The notes under the pieces: model-generated
Databases searched by the model: none
Told to the model about the DNA's origin: nothing
The model's input: only the letters and a program-made list of their open reading frames with translations
Shown: one piece after another, positions 28,746 to 38,754 of the stretch
Position numbering within the stretch: position 1 is the stretch's first letter
Layout: each line of letters opens with the position of its first letter
Origin: Paraglaciecola hydrolytica
Lineage (GTDB): Bacteria > Pseudomonadota > Gammaproteobacteria > Enterobacterales > Alteromonadaceae
Length of the DNA stretch: 64,000 bases
Assembly: GCF_001565895.1 (NCBI RefSeq)
Contig: NZ_LSNE01000010.1
Location: 1 to 64,000 of the forward strand
Direction of reading: 5' to 3'
Program-made: the position numbers and the translations under genes

Positions 28746-30893
28746 ATGAATCAAATGTGTATCAAAATACGGCCGTTCTTTTGTGGTTTAATTCTAGGCT
28801 TATTAAGCCTTTATACCTTAGCCACACCAGCGGATTTTAGTGGTGAAGATGGTTATCGCTTATGGCTTAAATATGACGAACTAGACAACACTAAACTCAA
28901 AAAAGCGTATATCAAACAACTTAGTGGCGTTTATCTGGATGCGAGTTCTGCTACCGGCAAGGTGATCAAACAAGAACTGGAGTTAGCCCTGCCGGCGCTG
29001 TTAGGCAAGCCTCTGACTTTTAACACTAAAGCAGATAATGCCAGTTTACGCATTCAACTGAATCAATCGCCCTCGGCTTTGATAAGTGGTGATGGGTTTA
29101 GTATTCAATCCCAAGGTAAACACCTCAACATCACTGCCAATACTCAAGTGGGTTTGTTATATGGCACCTTTCATTTTTTGCGTTTAGTGCAAACCGAGCA
29201 GTCATTGGCCAAGCTGGATATCACTCAGTCACCTAAAATTCAGTTACGTATGCTTAATCATTGGGATGATCTTGACCGCCACACCGAACGCGGTTTTGCC
29301 GGCGAGTCGATTTTTGATTGGCACAAGTTACCTGATTATAAAGAGCAGCGTTATTATGATTATGCTCGCGCTAATGCTTCAATCGGCATCAACGGCATAG
29401 TGCCGATTAACGTTAACTCTAACGCCTTAATTTTAAGCCCAGCCTATTTGCAAAAAGTGCAAGCCTTGGCCGATGTTTTTCGCCCCTACGGCATCAAAGT
29501 GTACTTGTCGATTAAATTCAGTTCGCCCCAGCAACTAGATGGTTTAGCTACTTCTGATCCTCTCGACAAGCAAGTGCAGCAATGGTGGCAAAATAAAACG
29601 GCTGAAATTTATAAACTCATCCCCGATTTTGGCGGGTTTTTAGTTAAAGCCAATTCAGAAGGCCAACCGGGCCCAGGGGATTATGGCCGCACACATGCTG
29701 ATGGTGCCAATATGTTAGCCAAAGCCCTTAAACCTTTTGGTGGCAATGTATTATGGCGCGCCTTTGTTTATGCCCATGATTCTGAACACGAACGTTCGTT
29801 GCAAGCCTATACCGAGTTTGTGCCACTGGATGGCCAATTTGAGGATAACGTCAGTGTACAAGTTAAAAATGGCCCGATAGATTTTCAACCTCGTGAGCCT
29901 TTCAGCCCTTTGTTTGGCGCCATGCCGCAAACTTCTTTAGCCATGGAGTTTCAAGTTACCCAAGAATACCTTGGTTTTAGTACTCACTTAGCCTACCTGG
30001 GCACTATGTATAAAGAAGTTTTAGATGCCGATACTCATGTTAAAGGCACGGGCTCAAGCGTGGCTAAAGTCATTGATGGTAGTTTAGAGGGACATAGTTT
30101 GTCAGTGATGGCTGGCGTGGCCAATATCGGCGCCGACAGAAATTGGACTGGCCATATCTTTGGTCAAGCCAACTGGTATGTATTAGGCCGTTTAGCTTGG
30201 GATCATGAACTAAGTGCAGAACAAATCGCCCATGAGTGGGTGGCCATGACCTTAACTCACGATGTAAAAAGCAGTGAGCAAATAGTGGCAATGATGATGG
30301 CGTCGCGGGAAAACATAGTGAATTACATGACGCCCCTAGGTTTACATCATCTAATGGATACAGGTCATCATTACGGCCCAGGACCTTGGGTCGATAACTT
30401 AGGCCGAGCGGATTGGAACCCCACTTATTATCATCGTGCCGATGACTTCGGTATAGGGCTTGATCGCACCAGCAAAGGCACTAATGGGGTTTCGCAATAC
30501 GCGCCATATTGGCAGGAAATTTTCAGCGATCCGGCTAAGACCCCAGATGAATTATTATTGTGGTTTCATCACCTGCCGTGGGATTACAAAATGCGTTCAG
30601 GCCAAACCCTGTGGCAAGAACTTGTCGCGCATTATTACACCGGTGCAGCGGCGGCTGAACAAATGCAGCAAGATTGGTTGACACTGAAAAACAACATAGA
30701 GCCCAATCAATTTAACCAAGTACGCATGGCCTTGGCGATTCAAGTTAAAGAGGCAAAGTGGTGGCGTGATGCCTGTGTATTGTATTTTCAAAGCTATTCA
30801 AAAATGCCCTTGCCAATGGGGTTTGAAAAGCCCAAACATAGCTTGGAATATTATCAATCACTGAAATTCCCCTATGCACCAGGACAAGGTTGA
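28746..30893 (+). CDS. aguA: Alpha-glucuronidase, GH67
   Basis: Removes (4-O-methyl)-glucuronic acid from the non-reducing end of xylo-oligosaccharides. A signal peptide covers about residues 1-25 after the chosen ATG, which has GGAAAG upstream. Then come the GH67 N-terminal domain, the catalytic barrel (MLNHWDDLDRHTERGFAGESIF, FGGFLVKANSEGQPGPGDYG) and the C-terminal helical domain. By comparison with the family the likely general acid is Glu305 and the activating pair Asp379/Glu407. The length (715 residues) is normal. It stands as a single gene; the closely related function GH115 is 14 kb away. Confidence 0.95.
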   Translation: MNQMCIKIRPFFCGLILGLLSLYTLATPADFSGEDGYRLWLKYDELDNTKLKKAYIKQLSGVYLDASSATGKVIKQELELALPALLGKPLTFNTKADNASLRIQLNQSPSALISGDGFSIQSQGKHLNITANTQVGLLYGTFHFLRLVQTEQSLAKLDITQSPKIQLRMLNHWDDLDRHTERGFAGESIFDWHKLPDYKEQRYYDYARANASIGINGIVPINVNSNALILSPAYLQKVQALADVFRPYGIKVYLSIKFSSPQQLDGLATSDPLDKQVQQWWQNKTAEIYKLIPDFGGFLVKANSEGQPGPGDYGRTHADGANMLAKALKPFGGNVLWRAFVYAHDSEHERSLQAYTEFVPLDGQFEDNVSVQVKNGPIDFQPREPFSPLFGAMPQTSLAMEFQVTQEYLGFSTHLAYLGTMYKEVLDADTHVKGTGSSVAKVIDGSLEGHSLSVMAGVANIGADRNWTGHIFGQANWYVLGRLAWDHELSAEQIAHEWVAMTLTHDVKSSEQIVAMMMASRENIVNYMTPLGLHHLMDTGHHYGPGPWVDNLGRADWNPTYYHRADDFGIGLDRTSKGTNGVSQYAPYWQEIFSDPAKTPDELLLWFHHLPWDYKMRSGQTLWQELVAHYYTGAAAAEQMQQDWLTLKNNIEPNQFNQVRMALAIQVKEAKWWRDACVLYFQSYSKMPLPMGFEKPKHSLEYYQSLKFPYAPGQG

Positions 30894-31078
30894 GCCGGGC
30901 TCTATAGGTACACAACTCCGCCCAACGGAACGACTTCACATGGATGTGAAGACTGGGTGCCGATCATTAGGAAACTGTTTCTGACTTTGTTGAATAGAGC
31001 GTAACGTTATTCACTATCAACGACAGCGCGCCAAACTGCAGTTAAACTCTTTATTATGTCAAATAAGGAATTTTATCT

Positions 31079-31420
31079 ATGGAACAAGTCAGTGTTATCA
31101 ATACCATAATAGTGCCGCAAGGAATGGAAGCTGAAGCGGAGTTAGTCCGTGCTGAATATGTCAAATACTTCAGTAAACAAGCTGGTTTTGTTAGCTCTAC
31201 TTTTTATAGGTCCCTTAACAGAGAGCAAGACGGCTCACTTAAGTATGTCAATACTGTGGTATGGGCATCTTATGCGCATTTTGAACAAGTGGTTAATCAA
31301 GGGTTTCAAAATGCAGAAGGTGAAAACAGCGAAGGAATGCGGGTGCTTGGCAAAGGCTTTCCTGAGCCAATAGTGGTATCGCCGGGTCAATACAGCATGA
31401 TAAGCCATGATGGAAGTTAA
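31079..31420 (+). CDS. Antibiotic biosynthesis monooxygenase (ABM) fold protein
   Basis: A 113-residue single-domain protein with the dimeric ferredoxin-like ABM pattern: NTIIVPQGMEAEAELVRAEYVKYFSKQAGFVSSTFYRSL, and a second half with VVWASYAHFEQVV. Members range from small monooxygenases to proteins of unknown role. The specific reaction cannot be told. It is preceded by AAGGAA at a good distance and stands alone. Confidence 0.75.
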   Translation: MEQVSVINTIIVPQGMEAEAELVRAEYVKYFSKQAGFVSSTFYRSLNREQDGSLKYVNTVVWASYAHFEQVVNQGFQNAEGENSEGMRVLGKGFPEPIVVSPGQYSMISHDGS

Positions 31421-31599
31421 CTATCCACAGCTTTAAGCAGCCAGCTCAGGTGCTTGTATATAAAAATCACCCAAGACCTTTTTATTCATATGGTAAATCA
31501 ATTTACATATTATTTACTTATTGCTTTCTTTTACCTGTCGAACAACTAATACTAATCAATAATAAGCAAAATTAGTCATAGATTAATGTGAGAGCAAAT

Positions 31600-33165
31600 A
31601 TGACAGGGATTTTTGTCCACCAGAAAGTACGCTTCACTAACTTAATTGTCAGTTTATTGTGCTTATGCCATCCAGTTGTGGCCAGTGATTTGTATCAGGC
31701 CGATAGCCATTTTCAGCAAGCTAGCTATGAACTCGCCCGCGAGGCTTATATTGATGCGGCCAATGTAGGCAGTGCTCATGCTTTTTATCAACTTGGCGTA
31801 ATGCATTATAGAGGTTTGGGGGTGCCACAGGATTCCATCAAAGCCTTGGTGTGGTTTAACTTGGCGGCTGAGCAAAAATTTAATGATGCGCCCAGTATTG
31901 TTGCAGACTTGCTGGAACTAGTGCCAACTGATAATCAGGCTGACGTGGATCAATTACTGCTTACATTTCGCGAGCACTATGGTGTGCAACCCTTGGCTGA
32001 AAAATATTATCCAGTTATTAATTCTGCCGCATTGCCCCATAAAATCTATTTTGCTGAAGAAGGTCAGGATGAACAACACGCCAGCCTTTCTTATGAGTAT
32101 ATTGATACAGTGGATTTTGACAGACTACAGGAAGTTCAGGATGAAGCCGAGCGAGAGGGTGATGGAAGGCGATTTGCTGCCAGTATGCTTTTCCCCCGCG
32201 GTAGGATGGTTCCCGTTTGGATGCGTCCTTATTCAGCGGTAGTTGACTTTGATGTGGGCGCCGATGGTTCCGCCAGAAACTTTCAAACATCTCATGAAAT
32301 TGGCTATACCAAGTCAGCTTTATCCAATTTGTCGATAAATGGTGGGCCGTCCCCACAATTTGCAGAAAAAAATATCTCCTTTTTAAACCGTGCCTATTTA
32401 GGAGTCGCTGGTTATACCCGCGCTAAAATACGAAGTGAAAGTTATTTCCAGTTTTATGTTGCCTTTGAGCGTAAAGCTAGAAAGCTCAGAAATAATCCCG
32501 ACGCGGAACATCAATTTAATCTGGCATTATTGCTGATGTCGTTCAACTGGTTGTCACAAAATGACAATGAAATAGAGCAAATATTAACTGGTTTAGCTGA
32601 GTCGGGTTTTCCGTTGGCGCAATATGAATACGGTACCAAGCTGTATCGTGAGCAACGCGATATTCCTCTCGCTGTGCATTGGTTGAGTGAGGCCAGTAAA
32701 TATGGAGTGGCTAAAGCTCAGTATCGTTTAGCGCGGATATTACTCGACAGCCCTTGGGTCGAAAGAGACGAAAAAAAAGCCCTGATTTGGCTTAAAAAAG
32801 CCGCTAAAAATGGTCATGAAGTGGCTGGTTTGAAAGCCGCTGAACTTCTATTGCTGGCGAGTGATAAAGCTTTACATGATTTTGAAAGCGCAAAAACTTA
32901 CTTAAGTCAGGCCGCAGAATCACAGTCTGATAATCCCGAATATGAATACTTATTGGCCATGCAGAATTATCTGGTCACGCCGAGAAACCTACCTTCTGCA
33001 GTGGAGCACATTCGTGAGGCGATCAGTTTAGCTGATAGATTTAATTGGGACTCCAACGAGTGGCAAAGCTTATTAGCTAATTGGACATCCAATGGCTCGG
33101 TAACCATAGTTGAGCCTAGAGCCTATTTTGGAGCCACTCATAATTTTACTCTTTGTATAAACTAA
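31600..33165 (+). CDS. Secreted Sel1/TPR-repeat protein with a TonB-C-like middle region
   Basis: A 521-residue protein with signal peptide (residues 1-29). A first Sel1 block follows (AFYQLGVMHYRGLGVPQDSIKALVWFNLAAE). The middle part, WMRPYSAVVDFDVGADGSARNFQTS, resembles a TonB C-terminal domain. A second Sel1 block follows (AQYEYGTKLYREQRDIPLAVHWLSEAS; AQYRLARILLDS; KALIWLKKAAKNGHEVAGLKAAELL). Sel1 repeats mediate protein contacts, and the function here is unknown. I start at ATG 31600; a GTG four codons earlier is possible. Confidence 0.78.
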   Translation: MTGIFVHQKVRFTNLIVSLLCLCHPVVASDLYQADSHFQQASYELAREAYIDAANVGSAHAFYQLGVMHYRGLGVPQDSIKALVWFNLAAEQKFNDAPSIVADLLELVPTDNQADVDQLLLTFREHYGVQPLAEKYYPVINSAALPHKIYFAEEGQDEQHASLSYEYIDTVDFDRLQEVQDEAEREGDGRRFAASMLFPRGRMVPVWMRPYSAVVDFDVGADGSARNFQTSHEIGYTKSALSNLSINGGPSPQFAEKNISFLNRAYLGVAGYTRAKIRSESYFQFYVAFERKARKLRNNPDAEHQFNLALLLMSFNWLSQNDNEIEQILTGLAESGFPLAQYEYGTKLYREQRDIPLAVHWLSEASKYGVAKAQYRLARILLDSPWVERDEKKALIWLKKAAKNGHEVAGLKAAELLLLASDKALHDFESAKTYLSQAAESQSDNPEYEYLLAMQNYLVTPRNLPSAVEHIREAISLADRFNWDSNEWQSLLANWTSNGSVTIVEPRAYFGATHNFTLCIN

Positions 33166-33250
33166 AAATGGGTTAGTTATTATCGCTTTTGTCGATTAAG
33201 GCCATAGTGTAACTCAATTAGCCAGATACCCTGTGAAGGGCTATAACTAG

Positions 33251-35467
<2,217 letters not shown>

Positions 35468-35483
35468 TTATATTTTACGTTTA

Positions 35484-35517
35484 AAGCCTCCTGTACTTCA
35501 GTGCAGGAGGCTTTTTT
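35484..35517 (+). terminator. Terminator after katG
   Basis: AAAGCCTCCTG and CAGGAGGCTTTTTT form a strong GC-rich stem with a six-T tail, 17 bp after the katG stop codon. Confidence 0.92.
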
Positions 35518-35558
35518 ATGCACCACACAAGCAAATTGATATATTCAATAGACAAAGT

Positions 35559-35607
35559 GTGAAAACAATGTAAACATTTCACGAATGATTGATGTTGATT
35601 GTTAATG
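35559..35607. promoter_or_regulatory. Candidate control region of the rhamnulokinase gene
   Basis: GTGAAA and TTTCAC are the ends of an inverted repeat at 35559-35582. The 13-mer TTGATTGTTAATG at 35595-35607 recurs exactly upstream of rhaD (38687-38699), and the bases after it are also alike. Shared upstream words in front of two genes of one pathway suggest a common operator, perhaps for the DeoR-type protein encoded between them. Confidence 0.4.
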
Positions 35608-35618
35608 GTTGGTGTTTG

Positions 35619-37034
35619 ATGGTTGGTGATAAGGTGAGTAAAGCCTGCACTCTGGTGTTTGACATAGGTAAAACTCACGTAAAACTGCAAGTGCTGGACG
35701 CTAATTTAGTGCCCATCGCTGACGCAAAAGGTAAAAATAAAGTAAGTCATAAAGCGCCCTATCCGCAGGCTGATGTGAATGGAATTTGGCAGTGGTTTAC
35801 CAGCAGTTTAAAAAACTGGGATGTGACTGAACACATAGCTGCCATAGTGGTAACTACCCATGGCGCCACAGCGGCTTTAATCAGTAATAGTGTTGAGCAC
35901 GACAATGGTTTGGTATTGCCTGTATTGGATTATGAATACGGCGAAATAAATGATTTTGCTCAGCAATATTCCAAACTCAGGCCAACTTTTAGTGAATCTT
36001 GTTCACCTGCTTTGCCCGCCGGTCTTAATTTAGGTCGCCAGTTATATTGGCAGAGCCAATCTTACCCTGCTGACTTTGCTCAGGTTAGCCACATCCTTAT
36101 GTACCCACAATATTGGGCGTGGCGTTTAACAGGTGTTTGCAGTACCGAAGTCAGCTCTTTAGGTTGTCATACTGACCTGTGGGCACCGGATTTAAAAGAT
36201 TACTCCTCGCTAGTTGGCAAACTGCAGTGGCGTGAGCTCCTAGGTGAATTAAGTCCGGCTTGGGCGCAAATAGGTACAGTGCAGGCTAAAGTGGCCGCGC
36301 AAACCGGACTTAAGACAGACTGTAAAGTCTATGCTGGTGTACACGACAGCAACGCCAGTTACTTGCGTTATTTACGCAGTCAGAATAATCAGCCTTTTAC
36401 TGTTGTATCTAGCGGAACCTGGACCATTATGATGTCCTCAGGCTCGCCGGTTGCAGCTTTAGATGAGCATAAAGATATGCTGGCCAATGTGGATGTGCAG
36501 GGCAACCCAGTGGCTTGTGCCCGATTTATGGGCGGACGTGAGTATGAAACTATTTGCGCAACACTAGCTGGTGAATGTGAGCAGGATAATTCAGCTCAGG
36601 CTTTACAGTATGTGCTTGCACAACAATATATGGTGACCCCCGATTTTAGTGGCGGTAATGGCCCTTTTGGGGGCTTGATTCCAGTGATAAAAGCACCTGC
36701 AAAGTCTGAATATGCTGGTGCAATTGCCACACTGTATTGCGCATTAATGATTGATTACCAATTAAGTCAGCTAAATGCCCAGGGCGCGATTTTTATTGAA
36801 GGAGCATTTTTGCAAAATCCTTTAATGTGCCAATTGATAGCGCAGTTACGTCTTGGTCAAACTGTTTATCTATCTACCGACGGCAGTGGCACGGTGCAAG
36901 GCGCCGCACTTTTGAGTCGTTGGCAAGATAAACAAGGTGACATCGAACATACATGCTGCGAAGCCAGTCAATTCGAAGAATTATTAGCATACAAACAACA
37001 CTGGTTAGCAATGATTAATAACGAAGTTGCGTGA
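35619..37034 (+). CDS. rhaK: FGGY-family carbohydrate kinase, probable L-rhamnulokinase
   Basis: Expected to phosphorylate L-rhamnulose. FGGY kinase fold: TLVFDIGKTHVKLQVLD at the start, TTHGATAALI, YAGVHDSNASYLRYL, SSGTWTIMMSSG, and FIEGAFLQNPLMCQLIAQL near the end. It is not close to E. coli RhaB in its motifs. The assignment rests on its neighbours: DeoR regulator, rhaD and rhaI follow on the same strand. I take the ATG at 35619 (471 residues); a GTG at 35634 is the alternative. A related sugar such as L-fuculose cannot be excluded. Confidence 0.8.
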   Translation: MVGDKVSKACTLVFDIGKTHVKLQVLDANLVPIADAKGKNKVSHKAPYPQADVNGIWQWFTSSLKNWDVTEHIAAIVVTTHGATAALISNSVEHDNGLVLPVLDYEYGEINDFAQQYSKLRPTFSESCSPALPAGLNLGRQLYWQSQSYPADFAQVSHILMYPQYWAWRLTGVCSTEVSSLGCHTDLWAPDLKDYSSLVGKLQWRELLGELSPAWAQIGTVQAKVAAQTGLKTDCKVYAGVHDSNASYLRYLRSQNNQPFTVVSSGTWTIMMSSGSPVAALDEHKDMLANVDVQGNPVACARFMGGREYETICATLAGECEQDNSAQALQYVLAQQYMVTPDFSGGNGPFGGLIPVIKAPAKSEYAGAIATLYCALMIDYQLSQLNAQGAIFIEGAFLQNPLMCQLIAQLRLGQTVYLSTDGSGTVQGAALLSRWQDKQGDIEHTCCEASQFEELLAYKQHWLAMINNEVA

Positions 37035-37297
37035 AGGGTTAACGCTTTTTCGTTAATTCAATCACAACTAACATAATTTGATTGATTATGAGTGTAACTT
37101 TGTTTAACGTTGGCATTGAAGTTTGAAAGTTAGTGCTTGTGTATGCGTGGCGGGGATATGAATTTTTAAGACAGTAACTGAATGGTTTGTCAGTTTATGG
37201 GTCTTTTAAGGGATGAGAGCCAAACTCCCTAGCTTAATAAAAATCAGTCGTCTGGCGCAGAGTCAGGTGCATTTAGTATTATTTAGGGAGTGTATGG

Positions 37298-38083
37298 ATG
37301 TTAGAAAAGCAGCGACAACAGCTTATTTTAGATCTGCTAGAAGAAAATACCTTTGCCAGTGTTAAGTTATTATGTGATCAACTGAATTCATCAGAGGCCA
37401 CCATTCGCCGTGATTTAAATAAACTGGCCGAAAATAAACAGATCAGAAAAATCCGTGGCGGCGCCGAAGTCCTTGTGGCTCCAGAAAAACCCGCTCGGAA
37501 AATTTCTGGCAGCGCGTTTTTAGCGTCTAAAGAACGTCACCCCAATACCAAACGTCTTATCGCGCAAAAGGCCGTTGAGCTGTGTGCGGAAGATGAATCC
37601 ATTATTATCAATGGTGGTAGTTCAACCTATATGATGGCCGAGTTTTTACGTCATCGTCGTATGAATATTTTGACCAACTCCTTTGTGCTCGCTCAAGAGT
37701 TGCTCGAAAACAGTGACAACCAAATTACTCTGCCTGGTGGTGAGATTTACCGCAAACAAAGCATTATTTTGAGCGCTTTTGAAAATGATACGATCCAAAA
37801 TTATCATGGCAGCAAAATGTTTATGGGTACGCCAGGTATCAGTGAATATGGGGTGATGGAAACCGATCCTTTACTTATTCGTGCTGAACAAAAGCTGCGT
37901 AAACGGGCTGAAAAGCTCATCGTATTGGCCGACAGTTCAAAGATTGGTGTTAAAGGTAATCTGATTTTCAGCACCTTAGCTGATGTAGATATTGTGATTA
38001 CTGACAGCCATGCCGATCCCATCATTTTGAATACTTTCCGCCACGCCGGTATAGAGGTGATAGTAGTTGAAGCCCTAGATTGA
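37298..38083 (+). CDS. DeoR-family transcriptional regulator, probable rhamnose regulator
   Basis: The N-terminal DeoR helix-turn-helix (RQQLILDLLEENTFASVKLLCDQLNSSEATIRRDLNKLAEN) is followed by the DeoRC sugar-phosphate sensing domain (INGGSSTYMMAEFLR; KLIVLADSSKIG). Its 261 residues are typical. AGGGAG lies seven bases before the start. It sits between the kinase and the aldolase genes, so it most likely controls rhamnose use, responding to a phosphorylated intermediate such as rhamnulose-1-phosphate (inference). Confidence 0.88.
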   Translation: MLEKQRQQLILDLLEENTFASVKLLCDQLNSSEATIRRDLNKLAENKQIRKIRGGAEVLVAPEKPARKISGSAFLASKERHPNTKRLIAQKAVELCAEDESIIINGGSSTYMMAEFLRHRRMNILTNSFVLAQELLENSDNQITLPGGEIYRKQSIILSAFENDTIQNYHGSKMFMGTPGISEYGVMETDPLLIRAEQKLRKRAEKLIVLADSSKIGVKGNLIFSTLADVDIVITDSHADPIILNTFRHAGIEVIVVEALD

Positions 38084-38086
38084 CAA

Positions 38087-38210
38087 TACCCTTCACCCTT
38101 GAAACTGCAGCGTTGTTGGCTGCTCTCACTCATCCCAATCACTTAGTACGGCTAAGCTCATGGGGCTGAGTTCCTTTGCCGCCTAGCTGCAATTCCAATG
38201 GTTTTGGGTA
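38087..38210. repeat. Intergenic inverted-repeat element, about 124 bp
   Basis: The ends are imperfect inverted copies (TACCCTTCACCCTTGAAACTGCAGC against the reverse of GCTGCAATTCCAATGGTTTTGGGTA; given here only as end positions 38087-38111 and 38186-38210). The middle holds smaller stems such as CTTAG/CTAAG. It has no coding capacity. Elements with this look are frequent between genes of marine gammaproteobacteria. Confidence 0.65.
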
Positions 38211-38238
38211 TAAATTCTGTATTCTGGATAAGCTTTGC

Positions 38239-38266
38239 AAAAACGCCTCACTTGAGGCGTTTTTTT
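38239..38266 (+). terminator. Terminator downstream of the DeoR-type regulator
   Basis: ACGCCTC, loop ACTT, GAGGCGT followed by seven T. The stem is also flanked by an A run, so it may work in both directions. It separates the regulator from rhaD. Confidence 0.9.
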
Positions 38267-38405
38267 ATGGCTTTGATTTGAAGCGCAGTTTCGAGCTACG
38301 AACGGCGAGATAAAGCCCATATTGATAAATTGTGAGTCGGCCTTTAGGGTGTCACATCACTCTTTTTAAAGGGTAAAGCGAGCTACAAGAAGTCAAAAAA
38401 TTATC

Positions 38406-38549
38406 ACCACAGAGGGCACAAAGCGCTGCGCTGCACAGTGAGCAGCAATAAGTTTTGAGTGTTAAAATAATCATGATAATCAGTGGCTTGCTACCTTAAC
38501 TGTGCGTATTTTTTGTCTTTCCCTCCGTGTTCTCTATGCCCTCTGTGGT
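38406..38549. repeat. Inverted repeat ACCACAGAGGGCA, about 144 bp apart end to end
   Basis: ACCACAGAGGGCA at 38406-38418 is mirrored exactly by TGCCCTCTGTGGT at 38537-38549; the bases just inside (ACAAAG and CTCCGTGTTCTCTA) are also related. This is the widely distributed 'ccacagagg...cctctgtgg' type of intergenic repeat. With 38087-38210 it fills most of the 671-bp gap before rhaD. Confidence 0.6.
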
Positions 38550-38686
38550 TCAAACTCTTTGGCTTTAATAACAGATATACATGGTCGCCCTGCGATCTTT
38601 TTTCGCCATGTGATAATTATTCAGAGTTAAATAAATTAATCATATAGTGCTTGAATATGATTGACAAAGATTGAAGTGGATGTATA

Positions 38687-38699
38687 TTGATTGTTAATG
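38687..38699. promoter_or_regulatory. Shared 13-mer upstream of rhaD, candidate operator
   Basis: TTGATTGTTAATG occurs here, 56 bp before the rhaD start, and in the kinase upstream region at 35595-35607. After the 13-mer both copies continue with TTG and TGTT at nearly the same spacing. Confidence 0.4.
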
Positions 38700-38754
38700 T
38701 GTTGTGTTATTCTTTTTGCAGTTTTATCTGCGTCAAACTTATCAGGAATCATAA

